Below are positions 25,664-32,302 of a stretch of 33,701 bases of DNA, piece by piece. The DNA comes from an uncultured Myxococcales bacterium. Its GTDB lineage: Bacteria > Myxococcota_A > Polyangia > Polyangiales > Polyangiaceae. Numbering within the stretch: the stretch's first letter is position 1; each line of letters begins with the position of its first letter. The stretch spans positions 1 through 33,701 of the forward strand of contig CALMUT010000246.1 of assembly GCA_937872925.1 (NCBI GenBank), in the 5' to 3' direction. A program made the translations under genes and the position numbers. The notes beneath the pieces were generated by a model that saw only the letters and a program-made list of their open reading frames with translations, was not told where the DNA came from and ran no database searches.

Positions 25664-25735
25664 GTTTCGATCCTTTCCTTAGCGGGCGCCTCAGCGTGCC
25701 AAGCTGAGCGGTGCAGGCAGCGCGCCCCGGGTCTG

Positions 25736-25951
25736 TTACTCCACGCTGACGTCACCCCCGTTGAACGGCAGCACGGTCGCGCCCGCCTTGGTATCAGCGA
25801 TCTCCGCGGCCGTGAGCGCTTGCAGGTCGGCGGCCAGTGATTCGAGGTACAAGCGCCGAATGTGAGGATTGCACGCGACAGCGGCAAGCAAGTCGCGCCG
25901 CGGCACGTCAGCCAATCCGCACGCGAGGCCCACGTCGACGTCGTCAGTCAT
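25736..25951 (-). CDS. Small acidic element protein, 71 aa
   Basis: The frame is longer upstream, but that part is antisense or out of frame to the neighbouring small genes. The ATG at 25951 is chosen because it overlaps the preceding ORF's stop by 8 bp. The protein is MTDDVDVGLACGLADV..., acidic and largely helical (YLESLAADLQALTAAEIADTK). No domain recognised. Third gene of a coupled trio. Confidence 0.6.
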   Translation of the reverse strand: MTDDVDVGLACGLADVPRRDLLAAVACNPHIRRLYLESLAADLQALTAAEIADTKAGATVLPFNGGDVSVE

Positions 25952-26075
25952 TGGCCACCTCGCCCGCCTCCAGTAGTTCGGCGACGTCGGCAAGCGAGCA
26001 CCATTCGATTCCGTCGTCGCAAAGCACACGGTTGAGTAACAGCACCGCGAGAGTGTGAAGGTCCGCGTTAGACAT
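25944..26075 (-). CDS. 43-residue coupled small protein
   Basis: A short gene whose ATG (26075) lies inside the stop region of the 80-residue gene and whose TGA lies inside the start of the 71-residue gene, with 8-bp overlaps on both sides. The product MSNADLHTLAVLLLNRVLCD...EVAND is a mix of one hydrophobic helix and an acidic tail. Not recognised. The overlaps are the main support. Confidence 0.55.
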   Translation of the reverse strand: MSNADLHTLAVLLLNRVLCDDGIEWCSLADVAELLEAGEVAND

Positions 26076-26310
26076 TCTCGGCCGCCTCTTCCCCGATGAT
26101 GCGAAGGTCGGCGAGGGCCAGGAACAGGTGCTGCAGTTCGTCGCGCCCCTGCGTCGCCTCGGGTTCGGAAAGGTCCGAAGCGACGGCGTCGAAGTACTTG
26201 GTCAACGCCGTGTGGCCCTCGGCTGCAAGGCCGGCGATGAACTGCAGCGTTTGCTCGGGTGTGCGGTCTTTGCCGGATCCGGCGGGTTGTGCGATCTTTG
26301 GGTTGCTCAT
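26068..26310 (-). CDS. Small helical element protein, 80 aa
   Basis: Starts at ATG 26310 behind AAAGGAG (10 bp spacing); a GTG eight codons earlier is less likely. MSNPKIAQPAGSGKDRTPEQ is followed by helices (TLQFIAGLAAEGHTALTKYFDAVASDL, DELQHLFLALADLRIIGEEAAEN). No family recognised. It heads three overlapping small genes. Confidence 0.65.
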   Translation of the reverse strand: MSNPKIAQPAGSGKDRTPEQTLQFIAGLAAEGHTALTKYFDAVASDLSEPEATQGRDELQHLFLALADLRIIGEEAAENV

Positions 26311-26378
26311 GGGAACATGTCTCCTTTGGGCCACGGTCCCGGCTGCTACAACAGCGCGGGGCCACTTCTGTTTAGGGT

Positions 26379-26558
26379 TTAGCGCTTCTTGCGTCGCGGC
26401 TTTGGCTTCACTTCAATGCCTTCGGTCTTGGCGTAGTGCCGGAGCGCGAAACGCATGGCGTCGCTCAGCCCGAAGAGTCCCGTTCGACTTTGGATTTCTT
26501 CAAGGATCGCGACGTCCTCCGCTGCCAGCCGGATTGATTGTTGCTTAGCGGTTGCCAT
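26379..26558 (-). CDS. Ribbon-helix-helix (CopG/Arc-like) DNA-binding protein, 59 aa
   Basis: MATAKQQSIRLAAEDVAILEEIQSRTG... with a short basic strand (KQQSIRLA) for DNA contact. Two helices follow (AEDVAILEEIQSRTG, LSDAMRFALRHYAKTEG), the RHH plan, then a Lys/Arg-rich tail (KPKPRRKKR). At 59 residues it falls below many gene-finding cutoffs. It is the first gene of the leftward run to the integrase. A perfect 13-bp inverted repeat lies in its own promoter, the normal arrangement for an autoregulated RHH repressor. No toxin-like partner is next to it. It probably controls lysogeny/integration genes (inference). Confidence 0.8.
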   Translation of the reverse strand: MATAKQQSIRLAAEDVAILEEIQSRTGLFGLSDAMRFALRHYAKTEGIEVKPKPRRKKR

Positions 26559-26568
26559 CTAGAGACCC

Positions 26569-26597
26569 ATTGTAACCCACTGGGTTGCATTCAGCAA
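26569..26597 (-). promoter_or_regulatory. Promoter of the RHH-integrase operon, near-leaderless
   Basis: On the - strand, TTGCTG (26597-26592) and TACAAT (26574-26569, 5 of 6) are separated by exactly 17 bp. Only about 10 bp separate the -10 box from the ATG at 26558, so the transcript would have a leader of a few bases. The start has no ribosome site, consistent with leaderless translation. Confidence 0.55.
26574..26586. promoter_or_regulatory. Palindromic operator AACCCACTGGGTT
   Basis: A perfect 6-bp inverted repeat around one central base, lying in the promoter spacer and touching the -10. More ACCC half-sites occur at 26565-26570, 26596-26600 and 26622-26627. This is the probable binding site of the adjacent RHH protein. 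Confidence 0.6.
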
Positions 26598-26683
26598 CCC
26601 CGCCGCGGCCGATTCCTGCGTAACCCTTTGGAACTTTTCCATCTTTCGCATGTCCTAAGTGCTTCGTAAGGAGACGAAAACGC

Positions 26684-26992
26684 ATGACGTATACGCCCCA
26701 GGAAACGGTGGAAGTTCGCGCGGTCCTGCAGCGCTGCGGAGTGCTGGGACTCCCAGGAGTCCAGCAGGCCTTGCATGGTTGGGAAGGGCAGGTGCTGCGT
26801 CTGTACAGGCCGACCCCGCAAGCTGCCAGCAGCAGACTCGCCAACGCTCAGGCGAACCTGAATTCGGCCGTTGAAAGCGACCCCTGGCACCTCGCGATCG
26901 GCGGGACGGTGTTGGTTATGTCAGCCGACATCGCCCGCGCTGTGCGCGATGAACTGACCGCCAAGGGCGTCGAGTTTCGGACCTCACCATGA
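26684..26992 (+). CDS. Rightward element protein of unknown function, 102 aa
   Basis: The only rightward gene on the element. TAAGGAGA lies 9 bp before the ATG, a strong ribosome site. The product contains VRAVLQRCGVLGLPGVQQAL and a C-terminal segment LVMSADIARAVRDELTAKGVEF with alternating strand-helix character. It is divergent from the RHH gene and shares its control region, so it may be the opposing early gene (excisionase- or Cro-like role), but no domain is recognised. Its stop overlaps an ATG (ATGA at 26989-26992) that opens only a 32-codon frame. Confidence 0.7.
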   Translation: MTYTPQETVEVRAVLQRCGVLGLPGVQQALHGWEGQVLRLYRPTPQAASSRLANAQANLNSAVESDPWHLAIGGTVLVMSADIARAVRDELTAKGVEFRTSP

Positions 26993-27065
26993 CGGCGAGT
27001 TGGGCTGCGGCGCAGCGTTTCCACGCAACCGCGCCACCGTCCGACCATGCGCACGGTCCTCACCG

Positions 27066-27084
27066 TCGATCGCCTTGCGATCGA
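27066..27084. repeat. 8-bp inverted repeat with 3-bp loop
   Basis: TCGATCGC-CTT-GCGATCGA between the rightward 102-residue gene and the convergent leftward 178-residue gene. It has no T tract, so it is either a weak bidirectional terminator or a protein site. Confidence 0.6.
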
Positions 27085-27130
27085 TGAATGGCGCGTTGAC
27101 CGCCAGCCAAGTCGCCAGCCGAGGTCGCGC

Positions 27131-27667
27131 TCAGTCCGGCACGACGATTATCTCATTGTCGGGAACGTTTAGCCGAGTGAAGAAACCGATCACCTGTGCG
27201 CCTAACCGCTGCGCGCCTTGGTCCGTGAGCGAAGCCATTCGTTCGAGGAGATCTACGGTCGTGCGGTCAATCGCATGCGATGCTCGCAGGTCAGCGTAGC
27301 AGTCACCGAGTCCGGGTAAGTCAGGCAGTGGGAGAAACGCCCTCCTCTTTTGTTCAAGAATTCTGCGGCGATCCTCGGGGCTCGAAACCGACGATAGCCG
27401 CGCAATTGGTGCGACCAAGACCAGCGCTTTACGGTGCATCTTGTCAAGTTCGCAACTGTGCGACAGGACGAGGATGTGTTGCACCTTGCCCCGAGCAAGC
27501 CAATGCGCCATGCCGTTGCTATCCTTGGCGTCTTCGGGATGTTCCTTCCAGGCTTGCTTGCCATCGCGTTTCAGCGGCACTCGAGGATGGTGGAGTCGAC
27601 CACAGGGCGTCTCGCCCAGAACATCGCCCTGGGAAAGCCGCGCACGCAACTCGGGAAGCCACCACAT
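27131..27667 (-). CDS. Cassette protein 3, unknown function, 178 aa
   Basis: ATG 27667, 4 bp after the stop of the preceding gene. The start WWLPELRARLSQGDVLG leads to a hydrophobic strand with HILVLSHSCELDK, then ALVLVAPIARLS, and a C-terminal FLPLPDLPG...GAQVIGFFTRLNVPDNE. The motif [hydrophobic]-S/T-H/Q-x-C-D/E-L followed by VAPI recurs in uncharacterised phage and island proteins as I recall them; no function is attached. Mixed alpha/beta, soluble. Third gene of a three-gene cassette. Confidence 0.7.
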   Translation of the reverse strand: MWWLPELRARLSQGDVLGETPCGRLHHPRVPLKRDGKQAWKEHPEDAKDSNGMAHWLARGKVQHILVLSHSCELDKMHRKALVLVAPIARLSSVSSPEDRRRILEQKRRAFLPLPDLPGLGDCYADLRASHAIDRTTVDLLERMASLTDQGAQRLGAQVIGFFTRLNVPDNEIIVVPD

Positions 27668-27671
27668 CAGA

Positions 27672-27992
27672 CTAGAGCGGGTCTACATCCACGTCCTCGT
27701 CGTCGTCCAACAATTCGAAGGATGCCATCCGGCCGAGAATCCGAGGCCAATAACCGTCGGGCACATCGTCGGCGGAGTGAGTATGGGTTGCCCGTTCGCG
27801 AAGCACCAGTGAGTCGGCACCCTCCGCCGACGTCGACACCCCAATGTCGACCCAACTCGCGCAAGTCAGGGCAAGTGCCAAGATCACTGGTGCGCCCCCG
27901 CGCGTCCGCGTGCGCTGTCCTCGGCGGTGTCGTGCGATCAGTAGACCGTCGGTGACCCACGCGGAAGGCGTGTATTCGGCGAATTCATCCAT
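27672..27992 (-). CDS. Cassette protein 2, unknown function, 106 aa
   Basis: The frame is open further upstream, but that part is out of frame over the preceding gene. ATG 27992 is chosen because it overlaps that gene's TGA by 8 bp. MDEFAEYTPSAWVTDGLLIARHRRG is followed by a hydrophobic strand VILALALTCASWVDIGV and a strongly acidic tail (LLDDDEDVDVDPL). Not recognised. The fixed overlap and the short gap to the next gene imply it is made in proportion to its neighbours. Confidence 0.65.
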   Translation of the reverse strand: MDEFAEYTPSAWVTDGLLIARHRRGQRTRTRGGAPVILALALTCASWVDIGVSTSAEGADSLVLRERATHTHSADDVPDGYWPRILGRMASFELLDDDEDVDVDPL

Positions 27993-28608
27993 GCTGTCCC
28001 TCCACTGACATGATCTCCTGAATGCGAGCAAACAGTCCAGCAAGCAGCGTCGTTGGCAGGTCGATGCGAACCACCGGATCAACCGCCAGGTCACCGCCAC
28101 CCGTGCCTGCCGCGTGAAGTGCGCGCGGAGATACATGGTAAAAATCGAGGCAGGCTTCCGCACCGGAGAAAGTGGCGGCGATAATGCTGGCCGCCAGCAC
28201 GACGCTCTGTTCCGGCGATTTTTCTGGCGGGGTGTCCAGCCTAGCAGTGAAACCCGCCGCGTGAATCTTTGCTGGCAGTCCTCCACCGGACTCCAGAAAT
28301 CGCCTTAGGTGATCCTGAAAAATTGCAACCGCCACGGCCGACTGGATTCCGGCGCCCACCAGATCAGATTGCGCGAAGATCAGACGGAGGGCGTCAGCGG
28401 TTTCTGCAACCCACACCCGATCGGCACAATACTTTCGCTCAGGCACTGGCGCGTCATGTAGACGCAACTCGGCCTGGACAGAACTCGTGCCGTCCACCTT
28501 AGATATGGTCCGGTTCAGCACGGGCACGTAGAACTCACCTGTCGGCCCGCGCTGGGTCGTGGCCGTGGCCGCGCTCGCGCGCCTGAGCTTTCGGGATGTG
28601 CTGGACAA
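27985..28608 (-). CDS. Cassette protein 1, possibly DUF3467-like, 207 aa
   Basis: A TTG start is given. A GTG at 28527 with AGGTGAG 6 bp upstream is an alternative that would give 180 residues. The middle part (KYCADRVWVAETADALRLIFAQSD...AVAVAIFQDHLRRFLES) follows the pattern of DUF3467-type small domains: Y-A-x-x-hydrophobic strand, LxF, then a hydrophobic strand and amphipathic helix. This is a pattern match only. The C-terminus ends in a helix (TLLAGLFARIQEIMSVEG). First gene of the cassette, with a TATACT -10-like box just upstream. Confidence 0.6.
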   Translation of the reverse strand: MSSTSRKLRRASAATATTQRGPTGEFYVPVLNRTISKVDGTSSVQAELRLHDAPVPERKYCADRVWVAETADALRLIFAQSDLVGAGIQSAVAVAIFQDHLRRFLESGGGLPAKIHAAGFTARLDTPPEKSPEQSVVLAASIIAATFSGAEACLDFYHVSPRALHAAGTGGGDLAVDPVVRIDLPTTLLAGLFARIQEIMSVEGQHG

Positions 28609-28957
28609 CTGGCGGAGTATAGTATCGAAGCCGTGGGGAGGCAGTCTGAACGAATTGTCGGTAACCTGCGACGCTCCTCCTGCCCCGGATTATCCTGAAA
28701 ATCAAGGGAGCCCCCCAAAAAGCATCCAGACACCTTGGGCGGCGCTCGCAACCCCGCCCGCTCCATATCGTCGCGTGTAGGCGCCGCTCGCGGAAAGCAG
28801 CATCGTGAAGTCTCCCAACTCGCGATGCCGCCCCGACCTCCGGACTGTGAGGCCGCGCGGGGGCAAACTCCCGCGTCCGCGCTCTTGGAACCGCCGCAGC
28901 CGGGCGAGCCGTCCCGCAAGGACGAGGTCAGCTCAAGCCCGACGACAGCGGCGCAAG
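28609..28957. other. Gene-poor gap between terminase operon and cassette
   Basis: No convincing gene. It should hold the end of the terminase operon transcript and the cassette promoter. A 33-codon ORF on the - strand (28803-28702, starting MLLSASGAYTRRYG, with GGGAG 8 bp upstream) is possible but unsupported. A 148-codon frame that overlaps the last gene's stop by ATGA is Cys-rich with unusual codons and runs into cassette gene 1, so it is not called. Confidence 0.4.
28616..28621 (-). promoter_or_regulatory. -10-like box of the three-gene cassette
   Basis: TATACT on the - strand (5 of 6), with 7 bp between it and the TTG start of cassette gene 1. No matching -35 box is seen at 17-18 bp. Confidence 0.35.
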
Positions 28958-29317
28958 TCATTGGCCGAGCCTCTGCAACTCAGCGAGGATCGCCTTGCGG
29001 GCCTTGTAGCTCGCAGCGGTCCGCAGCTTCTTGCCAAGCTCGACGATCTGCGCTTGGTGCTCGCGCTTGAGCGCTTCGAACCGCGCCGGATCTTTGCGGG
29101 ACAACGCTGCCCGCTGGGCGAACGTCATCGACGCATATTGCGTGCTGGCCGGCGCTGGCGCCGCGGCTCTGACGCTCGCCATGGCCCGAGGCGCTGACAT
29201 GAGCCGACGCAACGAACCGAGATCACGCTCGCCAGCCGGTGGTAGCCGGTGATGCAGCAGGTGGTACTGTGCGAGCAGGTCGCGCCGCTCGCGTTCCGCT
29301 GGATTGACGTCGGCCAC
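28958..29317 (-). CDS. Phage-like small helical protein, 119 aa
   Basis: A GTG start one base after the preceding TAA; the longer frame upstream is out of frame over that gene. VADVNPAERERRDLLAQYHLL leads to a linker and then a basic helical tail (SMTFAQRAALSRKDPARFEALKREHQAQIVEL, KARKAILAELQRLGQ). It resembles the charged helical tails of phage morphogenesis proteins, without a defined family. Last gene of the terminase operon. Confidence 0.65.
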   Translation of the reverse strand: MADVNPAERERRDLLAQYHLLHHRLPPAGERDLGSLRRLMSAPRAMASVRAAAPAPASTQYASMTFAQRAALSRKDPARFEALKREHQAQIVELGKKLRTAASYKARKAILAELQRLGQ

Positions 29318-29318
29318 G

Positions 29319-29672
29319 TTAGACCCCCGTCCCGGCAACGCCGAAGCTGAAGGGCGGCCCGCCCCCGCCGCGGTAGCGACGCCCTGCCCATCGAACGCGC
29401 ACGAAGTCATCGAACTCGCCAATCAACACCCGGCGTGGACCCCAGCTCCTCGCCATCGGGTCTGCGTTCAACACCTCGCGGCGGATCTCTGTCCAGGGAC
29501 CGGCCGCGCTGGGCCCGGTCTCGAACGTGACTGCCAACTCGGGCTCGTGTCCCGCGTCGCTCGCGCTCACGTCGATCACTTGCACGAGGCGTGCGTGCGC
29601 CGTGACGTCGACGCCGGCGCCGGCGCCTTCGTCCGCTTGAATTCCTGCTGCCAAAAGCTCTACTGCTGCCAT
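29319..29672 (-). CDS. Beta-sandwich phage-structural-like protein, 117 aa
   Basis: ATG 29672 behind AAAGGAG. After MAAVELLAAGIQ come repeated strands: HARLVQVIDVSASDAG, ELAVTFETGPSAAGPWTEIRREV, RVLIGEFDDFVRVRWAG, FSFGVAGTGV. The pattern of F/V-E-T-G-P-x-x-x-G-P-W-T-E, then a strand with YVRxRW-like, is typical of small beta-sandwich virion proteins as I know them. Role as a head or tail decoration protein is an inference. Confidence 0.65.
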   Translation of the reverse strand: MAAVELLAAGIQADEGAGAGVDVTAHARLVQVIDVSASDAGHEPELAVTFETGPSAAGPWTEIRREVLNADPMARSWGPRRVLIGEFDDFVRVRWAGRRYRGGGGPPFSFGVAGTGV

Positions 29673-29679
29673 GGTGGCT

Positions 29680-29925
29680 CTACTCCTTTGCCTGCGGTGG
29701 TCGAGGGATCCGAGCAAGGGAGCGCTGCAGGCGCGCACGCTCCCATTCGTCGAGCCCAGCGGCGTCGAGCGAAGAGTCGCTCACGGCCAACAAGTGCTCC
29801 AAACTGGTGATGCCGGCGATGCGGAGACGGCGCGAAACCTCTGCCGTCTGCTCACAGAACACCTGACTCGCCGCGCGATCTGCGGGCGTGAGGGCTGCAA
29901 GCCGGTTGGGAAGAACGCGGCCCAT
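29680..29925 (-). CDS. Small helical phage-operon protein, 81 aa
   Basis: ATG 29925 one base after the preceding TGA. MGRVLPNRLAALTPADRAASQVFCEQ, then RRLRIAGITSLEHLLAVSDSSL and EWERARLQRSLARI. Entirely helical and basic/acidic mixed; not recognised. Its place between the coiled-coil and beta-sandwich genes fits a packaging or head-assembly role, unproven. Confidence 0.65.
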   Translation of the reverse strand: MGRVLPNRLAALTPADRAASQVFCEQTAEVSRRLRIAGITSLEHLLAVSDSSLDAAGLDEWERARLQRSLARIPRPPQAKE

Positions 29926-29926
29926 G

Positions 29927-30538
29927 TCAGCTGCCTTTCAGCGCCTCGGGCAGTTCAAGGCTTTCGAGCGTGAGACGCAGCTCGAGTGTGCCGAGCCGCC
30001 CGTGGTCGTGAAACGCCAGCCGCGCACGAGGCCCGATCTGCTCGTTCAACCGGTACAGCAGTGCCGAAAGCTGGACACGCTCCAAGCTGATAGCCGCCCG
30101 GCTCCGCACCCGCGTGCGCTCGAACTCCGAAAGCGTACGAACCGCGGTCGCCAAGGCCTCGCCACTGGCTGCGATCGCCGTCGCGCTCTCACCGAACGCC
30201 TCAGCGATCCGTCGAGCCAAGGAATGCAGCTCGGCCTCTTCAGCAGCGCGCCGCTCTTGGTCCCGCGCGGCCTGCAGAGCCTGCACAGCCGTCGCCAGTT
30301 CGTCGCGCTTGGCCGTCGCGCGTGCAAGCTGCAGCGTGGTCCAGTCGGCATCGCCTCGTGCCGCATCGAACTCCGCGCGAGTGGTAGCGCTCTCGCGTTG
30401 CGTCTGAGCAGCTGCAAGCTGCTTTTCGAGCTTCGCGATCTCGGCGTCGGCAACGTCGAGCTCCGCTTGGGCGCGGTCGATCGACTGGCTTGCGCCGTTG
30501 GACCGGGTGGTACGTACTTCAATCGTTTCCGTGTGCAT
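29927..30538 (-). CDS. Coiled-coil phage-operon protein, 203 aa
   Basis: ATG 30538 with GAGGAG 7 bp upstream; a GTG eight codons earlier is weaker. MHTETIEVRTTRSN then a long coiled coil (about residues 20-105: RAQAELDVADAEIAKLEKQLAAAQTQRE..., KRDELATAVQALQAARDQERRAAEEAE). A helical region and a C-terminal LRLTLESLELPEALKGS follow. It could be scaffold-like or tail-assembly-like; no family recognised. Confidence 0.75.
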   Translation of the reverse strand: MHTETIEVRTTRSNGASQSIDRAQAELDVADAEIAKLEKQLAAAQTQRESATTRAEFDAARGDADWTTLQLARATAKRDELATAVQALQAARDQERRAAEEAELHSLARRIAEAFGESATAIAASGEALATAVRTLSEFERTRVRSRAAISLERVQLSALLYRLNEQIGPRARLAFHDHGRLGTLELRLTLESLELPEALKGS

Positions 30539-30548
30539 GCGTGTCTCC

Positions 30549-30713
30549 TCAAAACAACTCACCCCATCGGGGCGAAAACAGGTTGGCCAGCCAGCGGCAG
30601 CGGATCAGCGCGACGTAGGCCGCGGGCTCCGACTCGCTCAGGCTCCACATGGCCGCCGGGCACAGCGTGAGTGCGCGGCCTGCACGTGCGAGCGGAACGG
30701 CAACGTCGTTCAT
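30549..30713 (-). CDS. 54-residue protein coupled to terminase
   Basis: ATG 30713 overlaps the large-terminase TGA as ATGA. Starts MNDVAVPLARAGRALTLCPA, with an acidic middle (WSLSESEPAAY) and a Trp-rich end (RCRWLANLF, PRWGELF). It sits 10 bp before the coiled-coil gene. Short, but the four-base overlap and uniform GC-rich third positions support it. No family known. Confidence 0.65.
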   Translation of the reverse strand: MNDVAVPLARAGRALTLCPAAMWSLSESEPAAYVALIRCRWLANLFSPRWGELF

Positions 30714-32302
30714 CGTCCGCCTCCGTCGTCTAGAAAACGGCGCAGGCGCTCTTCGGGCGGCAAGCTATAGTCTTTGCCGCGATTGCGGCTGCCCGCCTCG
30801 TAAACGCCATCCGGTCGGCCGTCGTGGCGTCCGCCGAAGATCTGTAGGACTGGCTGGTGCTCTGATGTCCTCGCAGCTGCCTCTGCACGCCAGAGGCTGT
30901 GCACCAGCGCGGACACCAAGTCGCCGTGCGCGCCCCGACGTCGCGGGCTCGTGATGCTGAACCCGCCGCCGGGCGTTGGGCGAGTTACCACTTCACGCAG
31001 CTGGCGAGCCAAAGCGACGAGCGACGCGGGAATGTGCAAACGCTGCCCGTGGATGATCTCTCGCGCTGCGATGAACAAGCGCGCCTTGCCGCGTTGGCCA
31101 TCGGGAGTGGAGTAGACCGACAAGCCAGCATTGCGTGCGTGTTCCCGCACGGACTCGACGTAGAAGGAATCGGTGGCAAGCGCTCGCGCCCCGTGCCGCT
31201 TTGCAACCTTGGAAAAGTCGCCCATTACAACGGACGGCACCAAAGGCGCGCCACGCTCGGGCCTGCGCTCGAACAGTTCGGCGACCTCGAACACAACTTC
31301 ATTGCGCCGCTGGCGGGTGATGACTCCGGCGAACGCATCCGAGCGGAACGCAGGGTCAACGCCGGCGCCTACGTAGCACCGCTGTTCTGGTGGCAACGGG
31401 TGCGGAATGTCGACCAAGCACGCGCTTACGGCTTGCGTGTCGAAGAACAAGCCAGCTCCGCCACTGAAAGCGATGCAGTCGAACTCACGCGCCGCGTTCT
31501 GTGGGTCGCGCTCTCGCTCTTCGGCGACGATGCGCTGAATGTGAGCGTCGCCCTCCCGCATCAATTCCGTGGGTGCGATGGCAGCGACGGCGCTTGCGGG
31601 TCGACCGCCCCGCTCGGGATGGTTCTTTCCGATCAACTCGTGAAGCACGCCAGACTCAAGCCAAGCCGTCGAAACGACCAGGAGCATGGCGCCAGGCACG
31701 CTGCAGCGAACAATGAGAGCGCGATACAGCTCGGAGTCGTTCACGCTGCCGGAGTCGCGGTCTCGGAAGAACGACGACTCATCCATGAGTGCAGCGACCA
31801 GTGTGCGGCCACGAAGGGCAGACCCGCCGCGCGTGGCGGGCAGTGCCTCGAGCTGAACACGGTAGCCGTCCGGTCGGCGGACGACGAACCCGTCGTTCGT
31901 TTGGCTCTCGACCAACGGCGCAATCTCAGGGCAGGCCTTGGCAGCGCCCAGCGCAAACCGTATGGCCTGTCGCGCAAGCCGAGTGTCCGGCGCCACGACA
32001 ACGGCGAACGCCAACTCGCCCGCAGCCAAGCCATTCAGCGGGGCGACCAGCGCCCGGTAGAGCAGCCACAGTGAGCAAAGCCAGGTCCCGCCGACGCGCG
32101 CGCCCTTGAGCAGGGCCAGCACTGACCGGGCCTCGGAAGGGTGGCGGTCGACGTCGCCGAACAGCTGGCGGGCCACCGCGCGCTCGGCCTCGGGCAGGTC
32201 CGCCGGGTCGACGCCATCGAAGGCGACCTTGACCAAGACCATCTGGGGCAGCGTCAGCGTGGTGATGCCCAGCGTGGACAGCAGGAAGGCCAGAAACGTC
32301 AC
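30710..32302 (-). CDS. Phage terminase large subunit
   Basis: A 530-residue DNA-packaging motor and nuclease, starting at a GTG that overlaps the small-terminase stop (GTGA). The ATPase P-loop is of the deviant type with its Lys first: KGARVGGT (66-73), like KSARVGYSK of lambda gpA. Walker B LMDE (D174, E175) and coupling motif STA (211-213) follow. The nuclease part has acidic residues in GAGVDPAF (D316), ATDSF (D378) and GAHGDLVSAL (D461). All motifs are in order at normal length. It should cut and package DNA into a procapsid. The capsid genes usually found downstream are absent. Confidence 0.92.
   Translation of the reverse strand: MTFLAFLLSTLGITTLTLPQMVLVKVAFDGVDPADLPEAERAVARQLFGDVDRHPSEARSVLALLKGARVGGTWLCSLWLLYRALVAPLNGLAAGELAFAVVVAPDTRLARQAIRFALGAAKACPEIAPLVESQTNDGFVVRRPDGYRVQLEALPATRGGSALRGRTLVAALMDESSFFRDRDSGSVNDSELYRALIVRCSVPGAMLLVVSTAWLESGVLHELIGKNHPERGGRPASAVAAIAPTELMREGDAHIQRIVAEERERDPQNAAREFDCIAFSGGAGLFFDTQAVSACLVDIPHPLPPEQRCYVGAGVDPAFRSDAFAGVITRQRRNEVVFEVAELFERRPERGAPLVPSVVMGDFSKVAKRHGARALATDSFYVESVREHARNAGLSVYSTPDGQRGKARLFIAAREIIHGQRLHIPASLVALARQLREVVTRPTPGGGFSITSPRRRGAHGDLVSALVHSLWRAEAAARTSEHQPVLQIFGGRHDGRPDGVYEAGSRNRGKDYSLPPEERLRRFLDDGGGR

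Noticed and set aside
25690..25708. Hairpin CTCAGC...GCTGAG upstream of the integrase leader as a terminator
   Set aside because: Only six pairs and no T tract; it lies within an apparent operon.
26989..27090. 32-codon frame beginning in the ATGA after the 102-residue gene
   Set aside because: Short, His/Pro/Arg-rich, no support beyond the overlap.
27047..27175. About 40-codon rightward frame MRTVLTVDRLAIDEW...
   Set aside because: No ribosome site and it overlaps the end of the convergent cassette gene.
28515..28961. 148-codon leftward frame starting with an ATGA overlap
   Set aside because: Very Cys- and Ser-rich, irregular codon use, and it overlaps the start of cassette gene 1 by about 90 bp.
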